A stretch of DNA of 24,722 nt from an uncultured Bacillota bacterium (GTDB lineage: Bacteria; Bacillota; Dehalobacteriia; UBA4068): assembly GCA_934427095.1 (NCBI GenBank), contig CAKRYM010000005.1, positions 1 through 24,722 of the forward strand. The letters run 5' to 3'. Under the pieces are notes generated by a model. The model saw nothing but the letters and a program-made list of their open reading frames with translations, searched no databases and had not been told where the DNA came from. Positions 14,900-21,190 of the stretch are shown piece after piece (within the stretch, counting starts at the first letter, position 1; each line of letters opens with the position of its first letter). A program made the position numbers and the translations under genes.

Positions 14900-14928
14900 T
14901 TGTATCCATAGAAAAACCGTGATAAAAT
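14900..14928 (+). promoter_or_regulatory. Candidate promoter of the receiver-like gene
   Basis: TTGTAT (14900-14905) and TAAAAT (14923-14928) are separated by 17 bases, starting just after the stop of the preceding gene. The predicted start is near 14935, so the leader would contain the inverted repeat AACCTTA (14938-14944) / TAAGGTT (14961-14967). Confidence 0.6.
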
Positions 14929-14937
14929 GACCATATC

Positions 14938-14967
14938 AACCTTAACTGCCTGTACGCGGATAAGGTT
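14938..14967 (+). repeat. Inverted repeat in the leader of the receiver-like gene
   Basis: AACCTTA and TAAGGTT are perfect seven-base complements with a 16-base spacer. They end four bases before the AGGAGGG ribosome binding site at 14972-14978. They could form an RNA hairpin near the start codon or a protein-binding site. Function unknown. Confidence 0.45.
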
Positions 14968-14984
14968 TCCTCAGGAGGGTAGAT

Positions 14985-15341
14985 ATGGCAAAGATCATGG
15001 TGGTAAATCATCACGGTTTGCAACGAATGATGATTAAAAATATTGTGCGTAGTGAGAATCATGAAGTCATTGAGTTGGATAAAGGCTATAAAGTCTTACG
15101 GCAATATGATGAGATGCAGCCGGATTTGATCATTCTCAGCGATGATTTGCCGGATATGGACGGCATGGATGTCATGACAGATTTACTTTCTACCCATCCG
15201 GAAGCGCGGGTATTGCTTATGGTGGGGGTAAATCATTTGGAAAGGGCATTGCAAGCCATGGAAGCAGGGGCTGTGGGCCATGCCTTTATTCCGGTTAATC
15301 GTATGGAGTTGATGGAAACCATACGGGATATTTTGGGTTAA
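14985..15341 (+). CDS. Stand-alone pseudo-receiver (degenerate response-regulator domain)
   Basis: The 118-residue protein has a full CheY-like fold and nothing else. The strand starting MAKIMVVN should end in two acidic residues but reads NHH (8-10). In PDLIILSDDLPDMDGMDV, alignment with the canonical LLDINMPEMDG places Ser at the phospho-acceptor position, with Asp one residue later. The conserved Thr/Ser strand reads LLMVGVNH, and the conserved Lys-Pro region reads HAFIPVNRMELM without the lysine. Ordinary phosphorylation is therefore unlikely. AGGAGGG before the ATG gives a good start. It follows another degenerate signalling protein and has its own promoter and terminator. It could act by protein binding, as some pseudo-receivers do (inference). 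Confidence 0.85.
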   Translation: MAKIMVVNHHGLQRMMIKNIVRSENHEVIELDKGYKVLRQYDEMQPDLIILSDDLPDMDGMDVMTDLLSTHPEARVLLMVGVNHLERALQAMEAGAVGHAFIPVNRMELMETIRDILG

Positions 15342-15411
15342 CCCAATGAACGGCAAATAAGAAAAAGGCGTGCCGCGGAATGCGCGCGCATAAGGAAGTA
15401 ATTTAATTGTC

Positions 15412-15457
15412 GCAGGACGGCATGGTGGAAAGGACATGTCGTCCTGCCTTTTCTTTG
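15412..15457 (+). terminator. Intrinsic terminator after the receiver-like gene
   Basis: GCAGGACG (15412-15419) pairs with CGTCCTGC (15440-15447), with an inner CATG/CATG pairing. CTTTTCTTT follows. It lies 70 bases after the stop codon and at the left edge of the mobile-element-like block. Confidence 0.75.
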
Positions 15458-15565
15458 CCGTTCCACAGTCTGATCGTCGCCCGGCAGGTTGACTTCTCCA
15501 ATAAAGTTCCAGACCAGTTCAATCTTCTGCTTGCGGTGGCCGCATTCCCGGTGCTGTGAAGATGA
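15450..15565 (-). pseudogene. Remnant resembling the C-terminal tail of a large serine recombinase
   Basis: Read on the minus strand, the frame encodes a cysteine/arginine-rich patch and then RKQKIELVWNFIGEVNL, followed by GDDQTVERQRKGRT. The pattern of basic residues then I-x-x-x-NFIG-E resembles the extreme C-terminus of DUF4368-type serine recombinases in Bacillota conjugative transposons. That resemblance is from recall and was not searched. An in-frame TAG at 15566-15568 cuts it off upstream, so at most about 38 codons survive and it cannot be functional. Confidence 0.4.
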
Positions 15566-15687
15566 CTACAATCTGGCTGCTCCCGAAAGACGCAGAAAAG
15601 ACTATGGAGGCTCGTACAGAAGGCTTTCGGAAAATAGATAAATAATTGAAAAATGATTGCTATATTTGCTGTTAGGAGGTGAGTGTG

Positions 15688-16362
15688 ATGAGCGCAAAGA
15701 TACTGATTGCTGACGATGAAAGCGATATTGTTTCCATGCTTGGTAGCTTCTTTGAAAGCAAGGGCTTTCGTGTTTTGCCCGCTTCCAGTGGTGCAGAAGC
15801 GCTAAGACAAGTAGAAAAGCAGCCAGATATTATTTTACTTGACATCAATATGCCCGAAACAGACGGTTTAGAGGTTTGTCGGCGTATTCGGGATCACATA
15901 TCCTGCCCGATCCTTTTTCTGACTGCGCGAATTGAAGATACAGACAAAGTAAAAGGCTTTGCTGTTGGCGGTGATGATTACATTGTGAAGCCCTTTTCTC
16001 TTGTCGAACTTGAAGCTCGAGTACGCGCTCACCTGCGCCGGGAAGCGCGACACAACTTTGAAGCACAGATCAGGTTTTTCGGCGATTTAACGATTGATTA
16101 CTCAGAACGCTGTTTGTTCTTTGGCGAGAAGCGTGTCGGACTTGCAAAAAAGGAATTTGATATTGTGGAGCTGCTTTCTCAAAATCCGGGACAGGTCTTT
16201 GATAAAGAGCGGATTTATGAGCGTATTTGGGGCTATGATAGCGAGGGGGACAGCAGCGTTGTGGCAGAGCATATCCGCAGAATACGGTCAAAAATCGCGG
16301 TATATACCGACCGCGTGTATATTGAAACGGTTTGGGGGTGTGGGTACAAATGGGTCAAATGA
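15688..16362 (+). CDS. OmpR-family response regulator
   Basis: This is the DNA-binding member of a two-component system. With the ATG at 15688 (AGGAGG at 15674-15679, eight bases away) the protein is 224 residues. Two in-frame GTG codons upstream overlap the ribosome binding site and were rejected. The receiver domain is complete: D9-D10, phospho-acceptor D52 in LLDINMP, T79 and K101 in YIVKPF. The C-terminal winged helix (about 127-224) has LAKKEFDIVELL, ERIYERIWGYDSEGDSSVVAEHIRRIRSKI and IETVWGCGYKWV. The gene overlaps the kinase gene at ATGA. The likely target is the ABC transporter promoter at 17525-17557, which carries a direct repeat of the right spacing. Gene order resembles antimicrobial-peptide detoxification cassettes on clostridial mobile elements. 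Confidence 0.93.
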   Translation: MSAKILIADDESDIVSMLGSFFESKGFRVLPASSGAEALRQVEKQPDIILLDINMPETDGLEVCRRIRDHISCPILFLTARIEDTDKVKGFAVGGDDYIVKPFSLVELEARVRAHLRREARHNFEAQIRFFGDLTIDYSERCLFFGEKRVGLAKKEFDIVELLSQNPGQVFDKERIYERIWGYDSEGDSSVVAEHIRRIRSKIAVYTDRVYIETVWGCGYKWVK

Positions 16363-17528
16363 ATTGCCATAGGCATCAGTTGTCTCTCCGAAAAAGCCTG
16401 ATTCTCTATGTAGTTACCTTTGTTGTACTTGCAGTCATTCTTTCCGTAGCCACTTTTTCTATCTGTGGCAGCGCAGCCGAAGCCATCAGTGCATCTTATC
16501 CCCCGTCCGGCGAAAAATATTATTTGACGAATGAGCAGGGGGAGCAATTGGGCCAAGGCGCTTACATTGGGACAGAACCCGTCCTGATGTCTCAAGAGGA
16601 CGAGCGTACCATTGCGTTGCTGGAGAAACTTCCTATTGTTGCAACTCCCGTTTATTCTGCATTCTGTATTATTGCCGCTGCACTGCTATTTTACAGAAAC
16701 AGGCTGAAAAAACCGCTTGCTGAACTGCGGACGGCTTCTGAAAAAATAGCGAACAATGACTTAGATTTTTCAATCGATTACGACAGCAAAGATGAATTGG
16801 GGCAGCTTTGCGCGTCCTTTGAAATCATGCGGACAACCCTTGCGGATAATTTCTCTAAAATGTGGCGGCAAGTCGAAGAACGAAAAGCACTCAACGCTAC
16901 TTTTGCTCATGATTTGCGTACCCCTTTGACGGTACTAAAAGGCTATAATGAAATACTGCAAGCCAGCGAAAACCCCCAAACACGGGAAACCGCCGCTACA
17001 ATGGGAAAACATATCTCCCGTATGGAAAGCTATGTGAGCAGCATGAGCAATCTTAGGCGTATGGAAGATACGCAGCCGGAGTACCAGTTGGTTGACTTGC
17101 AGCCGTTGGTATCTTCTTTGTATGACAGCGCAAAAATCGTATGCACGAAAAACGGAAAAGAATTGATTTTACAAAATGACATACCCGATTCACAGCTATC
17201 TCTTGACAGCGCGTTTGTTTCACAGGTGTGCAATAATCTGATCTCCAACGCTGTGCGATATGCCCGGACTACGGTAACAATCTCTTTCGCCTTGCGCGAC
17301 AACAGTTTTCTGCTTTCCGTATCAGATGATGGAAAGGGGTTTGACAAAAGCGGTCTGCAAAAAGCTACCAGCCCATATTACACAGAGGAAAGCAATCATT
17401 CGGAGCATTTTGGACTAGGACTGTATATTTGCAAGCTGCTTTGTGAACATCATAATGGTTATTTGAAGATGGAAAATACTGCAACTGGGGCAAATGTATC
17501 TGCCTATTTCAAATCTTCTGCCTTGTAG
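16359..17528 (+). CDS. Membrane sensor histidine kinase
   Basis: This is the kinase partner of the preceding regulator. The ATG at 16359 overlaps the regulator's stop (ATGA). ATG 16350, three codons earlier, is an alternative. The 389-residue protein has helix 1 at about 14-37, an outer loop of about 55-60 residues, and helix 2 at about 95-112. A HAMP-like segment follows (KKPLAELRTASEKIANNDLDF), then HisKA with the phospho-acceptor H184 in FAHDLRTPLTVLKGY. The HATPase domain has the N box CNNLISNAVRYA (291-302), G1 DDGKGF (323-328) and G2 FGLGLYICK (351-359). The medium-sized outer loop distinguishes it from the loop-less BceS kinases, so it may sense its ligand directly. All catalytic motifs are intact. 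Confidence 0.92.
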   Translation: MNCHRHQLSLRKSLILYVVTFVVLAVILSVATFSICGSAAEAISASYPPSGEKYYLTNEQGEQLGQGAYIGTEPVLMSQEDERTIALLEKLPIVATPVYSAFCIIAAALLFYRNRLKKPLAELRTASEKIANNDLDFSIDYDSKDELGQLCASFEIMRTTLADNFSKMWRQVEERKALNATFAHDLRTPLTVLKGYNEILQASENPQTRETAATMGKHISRMESYVSSMSNLRRMEDTQPEYQLVDLQPLVSSLYDSAKIVCTKNGKELILQNDIPDSQLSLDSAFVSQVCNNLISNAVRYARTTVTISFALRDNSFLLSVSDDGKGFDKSGLQKATSPYYTEESNHSEHFGLGLYICKLLCEHHNGYLKMENTATGANVSAYFKSSAL

Positions 17529-17557
17529 ATAAAAAGTAGATATTTCCTCTCTATACT
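17525..17557 (+). promoter_or_regulatory. Putative regulator-activated promoter of the ABC genes (direct repeat plus -10)
   Basis: GTAGATA occurs at 17525-17531 and again at 17536-17542, an 11-base period with a four-base spacer. It is followed after nine bases by TATACT (17552-17557). Seven-base repeats with four-base spacing placed where the -35 should be match the layout of PhoB-type activated promoters bound by OmpR-family regulators. No -35 hexamer is present at 17 bases. The predicted start is near 17564. The regulator encoded two genes upstream is the obvious candidate, but binding is inference. Confidence 0.55.
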
Positions 17558-17586
17558 CTCCATGAAAACACATGGAGAGTATTTTT
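17553..17586 (+). terminator. Perfect-stem terminator between the kinase and ABC genes
   Basis: ATACTCTCCATG (17553-17564) and CATGGAGAGTAT (17571-17582) are perfect 12-base complements around AAAACA, followed by TTTTATT. The left arm overlaps the -10 element and predicted start of the ABC promoter. A transcript started there would lack it, while read-through from the two-component genes would include it. Confidence 0.85.
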
Positions 17587-17616
17587 ATTGCTCCCTATGG
17601 AGAAAGGGGCTTTTTT

Positions 17617-18492
17617 ATGGAATTAAAGACAATCGGGCTGACAAAAAAGTTTGGTTCCAAAACTGCCGTAGATGACTTGAATATTACCTTGACAAATGGC
17701 GTTTACGGCTTGCTGGGCGCAAACGGCGCAGGAAAAACAACGCTGATGCGGCTACTCTGCAATATCCAAAATCCCACTTGCGGGGAAATTCTGCTGAATG
17801 GAAAAAGCATTGTGGGGCTGGGTGAATGCTATCGAAATCTCTTGGGCTACTTGCCCCAGCACTTCGGATATTATCCGGATTTTTCAGCGTTTGACTTCCT
17901 GCTTTATGTTTCTGCCCTAAAAGGGTTGGACGAAAAGGCGGCACGGAAGAAGTCAAAAGAGCTACTGGAAGCAGTAGACTTATCACGGGAAAGGAAACGC
18001 AAAATCAAAACCTTTTCTGGAGGGATGAAACAGCGTTTGGGGATTGCACAGGCTATGCTCAATGAGCCACACATTTTGATCTTAGATGAGCCAACAGCTG
18101 GGCTTGACCCGAAAGAGCGTGTCCGTTTCCGCAATTTGATTAGTGCCTTTTCCAAAAACCGTATTGTAATCTTGTCCACGCATATTGTTTCCGATGTGGA
18201 GTTTATCGCAGAAGAAATCATTATGATGAAATCCGGGCAAATCATTCATTTTGGAAATCCGCAGGAGATCACTTCTGAAATTGATGGACAAGTGTGGGAA
18301 TGTACGGTTGCGACTGCCTATGCGGAAAAATATGCGGCAACCTACAATACAAGCAATCTACGGAACACCAGCGAAAACCAGACAATCTTGCGGATCATTG
18401 GAGATCGTCCGCCGATGGAAAATGCGGTAAGGGTGCAACCCACTTTGGAAGATTTGTACCTGTTCTATTTCAAAGGAGGCTGTGAAGAATGA
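17617..18492 (+). CDS. ABC transporter ATP-binding protein (antimicrobial-peptide exporter type)
   Basis: This cytoplasmic ATPase powers the ABC-2 permease encoded next. The ATG at 17617 follows AGAAAGGGG (17601-17609) and gives 291 residues. An upstream extension would run into the terminator and was rejected. Motifs in order: Walker A GANGAGKTT (34-42), Q-loop Q81, signature FSGGMKQR (133-140), Walker B ILILDEPTAGLDP (153-165) and switch H189 in STHIVSD. The last 90 residues form the accessory domain typical of BcrA/CcmA-like subunits. With a two-component system upstream, the pattern suggests resistance to a peptide antibiotic or bacteriocin, though the substrate is unknown. Its end overlaps the permease start by four bases. 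Confidence 0.92.
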   Translation: MELKTIGLTKKFGSKTAVDDLNITLTNGVYGLLGANGAGKTTLMRLLCNIQNPTCGEILLNGKSIVGLGECYRNLLGYLPQHFGYYPDFSAFDFLLYVSALKGLDEKAARKKSKELLEAVDLSRERKRKIKTFSGGMKQRLGIAQAMLNEPHILILDEPTAGLDPKERVRFRNLISAFSKNRIVILSTHIVSDVEFIAEEIIMMKSGQIIHFGNPQEITSEIDGQVWECTVATAYAEKYAATYNTSNLRNTSENQTILRIIGDRPPMENAVRVQPTLEDLYLFYFKGGCEE

Positions 18493-19565
18493 AAAAACTA
18501 ATTCTTTTTGAATTGCGGAAAATCATTTCAAAGCCTTTGACGCTTATTGCTTTGATTGGAATCCTTCTGTTTTCTGCCTTGCTTTCCTTTTCCACTTATC
18601 AAAACAAATATGCTTTTGACCAGAATGCCGGCCAAGGCTCCGGAAGAACAGCAGTAGAAATTGACAAGGAAATTGCAGCAAAGTATGAAGGAATATTGAC
18701 AGATGAAAAAGTGCAGCAAATGATGTCTGATTTTGCCCCGACATCAGATTTACATGGATTGAATGCAGCCTATGTTTACCAAAATGCTATACAATCCGCA
18801 GCTTTTGTACGATTTTCAGACCAGAAGGGAAATTGGAACGGTCTAAGTGTTTCCGATGTGTTCGGTGATGAAGAAATCAAAATCGGTTATGTGGACGGTT
18901 GGCTTTCCACCAGCCGAAACATGGTGAGAACTTTCGTTGCGCTTGCATTTGCCGTTATCATTATGAATGCGCCGGTTTTCTCTGGTGAATATCAGGGCGT
19001 TGACAATATCATATTGACGAGCAAATACGGCAAAACTAAATGCGCTACTGCAAAGGTGATTGCAGGTATTCTCACCGCCATTCTCACTACTGCGCTGGTT
19101 GCTGCCTTTAACCTGCTTCTTGCTCTTGTCTTTTACGGAACGGAAGGGTTGGATTGCAGTATTCTATTTGCCCCCAGCGACTATGTTGAGGCGTTTATCC
19201 CTTTTAATATCACTTGTGGCACGCTGCTCAAATATCAAATCCTGTTGGCGTTTACCTGTACCCTTAGTGTTACTGGAATTACCCTGTTCCTGTCTGCCAT
19301 CAGTAAAAATCAGATTGTAGCTTTGGTTGCGGCGACGGCAATTTTTCTTTTCCCGATTTTGCTGCCGATCACAGAAGTAAATCCATTGTTCCGATTGGTC
19401 GGGCTTCTTCCCATCTATCATGTGCTGGCCGTTTCGCTCCTGTCGGTGGAACAAATGAGTAACGGTATGCTGTATGCGATATGGGCAATCCCGGCAGCAT
19501 TGCTCTTTTTGGGAATTGGCGCAGGTATCTCTCGCCGCGTATTTGCAAAGCACCAAGTTTCATAA
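18489..19565 (+). CDS. ABC-2 type transporter permease
   Basis: This 358-residue membrane protein is the transport partner of the ATPase, translated from an ATGA overlap with ribosome binding site AAAGGAGG (18472-18479). It begins MKKLILFELRKIISKPLTLI, as in ABC-2 permeases of lantibiotic-immunity or bacitracin-export systems. One helix (about 16-35) is followed by an outer region of about 100 residues. Five more helices follow, around 146-166, 183-210, 253-275, 277-300 and 330-348. The large first loop is common in this subfamily. No frameshift is visible, so the transporter may still work even though the flanking mobile-element genes are broken. Confidence 0.88.
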   Translation: MKKLILFELRKIISKPLTLIALIGILLFSALLSFSTYQNKYAFDQNAGQGSGRTAVEIDKEIAAKYEGILTDEKVQQMMSDFAPTSDLHGLNAAYVYQNAIQSAAFVRFSDQKGNWNGLSVSDVFGDEEIKIGYVDGWLSTSRNMVRTFVALAFAVIIMNAPVFSGEYQGVDNIILTSKYGKTKCATAKVIAGILTAILTTALVAAFNLLLALVFYGTEGLDCSILFAPSDYVEAFIPFNITCGTLLKYQILLAFTCTLSVTGITLFLSAISKNQIVALVAATAIFLFPILLPITEVNPLFRLVGLLPIYHVLAVSLLSVEQMSNGMLYAIWAIPAALLFLGIGAGISRRVFAKHQVS

Positions 19566-19643
19566 GGCTTTGACAACGAACCACTGACATCAGATTTGTG
19601 TGGAATCCATTTTCTCATTTGCACGCAGATTGGAGGGAAGGAG

Positions 19644-19903
19644 ATGACATACATCTTTGATGAGCATGGAGAACGACACCGATTCGATGCTTTTTGCAAA
19701 ACCGTTCTTCGCCATGAAGCCATAAACTATTTTCGAGAGTTGAATCGTCAGAGGAAACATATCGTTCAGTTCAGTTCCTTATCGCAGTCTGAATTGGGCA
19801 AACTCTATACAGTTGATGAATCCCCCAGCCACACAGGACAAAGGCACTGAATCAACTACGAAAAAGCTTGGAAGCCAAAGGAAGCCGTCAAGGGTCGAGA
19901 TAA
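19644..19903 (+). pseudogene. Internally deleted sigma-70-like gene of conjugative-transposon type
   Basis: The ATG at 19644 follows GGGAAGGAG and reads MTYIFDEHGERHRFDAFCKT, then LRHEAINYFRELNRQRK. I recall this as the N-terminus of small sigma-70-like regulators on clostridial conjugative elements. The frame ends at 19850 after 68 residues. In another frame, from about 19835 to the TAA at 19901-19903, the sequence reads RTKALNQLRKSLEAKG, which fits the C-terminal helix after region 4 of the same family. Full-length relatives are roughly 130-145 residues. Roughly 50 or more central codons, including most of the helix-turn-helix, therefore appear to be missing, with a frameshift at the joint near 19825-19835. 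The short N-terminal protein might be made but should not work as a sigma factor. Confidence 0.72.
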
Positions 19904-19934
19904 ACGCTCCGCGCCCCTGACGGCTTTCCCTGTT
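19882..19934 (+). terminator. Terminator at the end of the cassette
   Basis: AAGCCGTCA (19882-19890) pairs perfectly with TGACGGCTT (19918-19926), with GGG/CCC extending the stem inward. TTCCCTGTTTTT follows. It overlaps the last codons of the sigma-like pseudogene and probably ends the cassette transcript. Confidence 0.6.
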
Positions 19935-20230
19935 TTTGCTATTATAGTATGTATATTTACGCATTTAGAGGACGGAAAGTCCCGATACCATAGGGCTTTT
20001 CTGGCGTAGTTGGGCTGCTGGAAGTAGCATACGACTCTTCCCTCTGTAAACACAGTTTGAAATGCGTAGAAAACCGGCATGCCCTTTCATTTCGAAAGAA
20101 CACGCCGGTTCTTTTCGCAATCCTGTTTGTCAACCGTTAAGTCTAATTTGTTTCGGATACTTCCTTATCGGCGTCCGCCCAAATGCGGCGCGCCTTTTGT
20201 TTTGCTTTGCCGTTCTTACGCTTAGGGGAA
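19904..20230. other. 327-base gene-free gap holding hairpins and the right edge of the inserted block
   Basis: No convincing gene is seen. Three hairpins occur: 19882-19926; AACCGGC (20072-20078) with GCCGGTT (20104-20110), with an inner CTTTC/GAAAG stem; and GGCG/CCGC (20170-20178) with GCGG/CGCC (20185-20194), followed by TTTTGTTTTG. The second copy of the direct repeat CTTTGCCGTTC lies at 20205-20215, 16 bases from the end of the minus-strand phosphatase gene. A 74-codon minus-strand frame (19856-20080) has no recognisable domain. Confidence 0.55.
20170..20204 (+). terminator. Possible plus-strand terminator before the PHP gene
   Basis: GGCG (20170-20173) with CGCC (20191-20194) and CCGC (20175-20178) with GCGG (20185-20188) form an eight-pair stem with a small internal loop. 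TTTTGTTTTG follows. It would block plus-strand transcription from entering the convergent phosphatase gene. Confidence 0.5.
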
Positions 20231-21049
20231 TTAAAGGCGCACCGGGCAAAAGCCGGCGCTGGTTAAGATGTCCGCTTCTTCGAATCCAGCTGTTTTGGCT
20301 AATTCTACTGCGGCGGAAAACCCATAGCCTAAAGAAGGAACGCTATGGCTATCACTACCGAAAACAATGCGTAACCCCATTTCTTGCATGGCTTTCAGCA
20401 GAAAGAAAGCAGGGTAGGGGGTGCTACGACAACGGCGATAGATGGCACCGGTGTTGACCTCAAACCGGCGGCAACCTTTTTCCACCAGAGCCTCTAAAGC
20501 CGCCAAAGCCGGCTGCTGATAGGCTGGGTCATTTTCGTCGAAGAGGCAGTTGTCTTCGTTAAATTTGGTGACCAGGTCAAAATGAGCCACTACATCGGGC
20601 TGCATATGATCAGCCAAATGGGCTACCTGGGCGTAATAATTGGCGGTGTAAGCCAGATAATCCCCTTGAAAATAAGTGTCTACGTCATGGATGGTTTGCT
20701 CTTTACTCAGGTCCACGGGCAGATGCTTTCCATCCAAAAAGGCATAATGACAAGCGCCTAATACGAAATCATAACCGGTGGTAGGTTCTGTAGAAAAACA
20801 ATCCTGCTCAATGCCGCAAAGAATGTCCAACTTCCCCTGGTACTGTTCCTTTAGCCGTTGAATTTCCTGCTGATAAGCGGAAGTACCGGCTTTGCTCATG
20901 CAGTAGCTTTGATCAAAATCCAGGTAAACATGGCCGGAAAACCCCAGGGAACGGTAATGCAAAGCAATGGCCTGTTGTACCATTTCTTCCGCGGTTGCTT
21001 GACCATCGCAAAAAATAGTGTGGGTATGAATATTGCTGAGAATGTCCAC
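20231..21049 (-). CDS. PHP-domain phosphoesterase, histidinol-phosphatase (HisK/HisJ) type
   Basis: The 272-residue protein is a polymerase-and-histidinol-phosphatase (PHP) family metallohydrolase. The N-terminal HTHTIFCDG holds the first metal-binding histidines. Further ligands are visible in GFSGH, GIEQDC, GACHYAF, VVAHFDLV and the C-terminal FGSDSH. The length and the motif set match histidinol-phosphate phosphatase, which makes histidinol from its phosphate, although related PHP proteins have other phosphoester substrates. No other histidine genes are nearby. It starts with GTG at 21049, with AAAGGAG at 21057-21063 on the complementary strand and seven bases of spacing. An ATG slightly upstream is out of frame. 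It is divergent from the alcohol dehydrogenase gene. Confidence 0.85.
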   Translation of the reverse strand: MDILSNIHTHTIFCDGQATAEEMVQQAIALHYRSLGFSGHVYLDFDQSYCMSKAGTSAYQQEIQRLKEQYQGKLDILCGIEQDCFSTEPTTGYDFVLGACHYAFLDGKHLPVDLSKEQTIHDVDTYFQGDYLAYTANYYAQVAHLADHMQPDVVAHFDLVTKFNEDNCLFDENDPAYQQPALAALEALVEKGCRRFEVNTGAIYRRCRSTPYPAFFLLKAMQEMGLRIVFGSDSHSVPSLGYGFSAAVELAKTAGFEEADILTSAGFCPVRL

Positions 21050-21076
21050 GACATGGCTCCTTTCTGTTCTTTCCCT

Positions 21077-21105
21077 ATCTTATCGCATTTTGTCTATCCT
21101 TGCAA
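21077..21105 (-). promoter_or_regulatory. Candidate promoter of the PHP phosphatase gene
   Basis: On the minus strand TTGCAA (21105-21100) and TAAGAT (21082-21077) are 17 bases apart, just upstream of the GTG start and its ribosome binding site. The leader would be very short. Confidence 0.5.
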
Positions 21106-21122
21106 CGACCCGTTTCCTAGGA

Positions 21123-21151
21123 TTGTGTTTTTGGGCCAAAACAGGTATAAT
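21123..21151 (+). promoter_or_regulatory. Candidate promoter of the alcohol dehydrogenase gene
   Basis: TTGTGT (21123-21128) and a perfect TATAAT (21146-21151) are 17 bases apart, giving a leader of about 33 bases before the ATG. It lies back to back with the phosphatase promoter. Confidence 0.7.
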
Positions 21152-21190
21152 GTAAGCACAGAGGAAAACCGGAAACAAGGAGGATATTGC

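Larger units (their letters stand above)
15342..15687. other. 346-base gene-free gap containing the left edge of an inserted block
   Basis: No intact gene is visible. The gap holds the terminator at 15412-15457, one copy of an 11-base direct repeat (15453-15463), and a minus-strand scrap resembling a recombinase C-terminus. It also holds a 27-codon plus-strand frame (15562-15645) with no evident homology, and the AT-rich leader of the response-regulator gene. I found no convincing -35/-10 pair for that gene. Confidence 0.6.

Noticed and set aside
15562..15645. A 27-codon plus-strand frame (MTTIWLLPKDAEKT...) before the response regulator
   Set aside because: It has no ribosome binding site and no recognisable similarity. 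It overlaps the recombinase-like remnant on the other strand.
20120..20230. Basic minus-strand tail (KRKNGKAKQKARR) just past the PHP gene stop as a frameshifted extension of that protein
   Set aside because: The PHP motif set and length are already complete, and the region also contains the hairpin and repeat. It is probably chance coding potential.
20858..21190. N-terminal extension of the alcohol dehydrogenase frame
   Set aside because: It would cross the divergent promoters and the start of the phosphatase gene. The ATG at 21191 has a perfect ribosome binding site and gives the family length.
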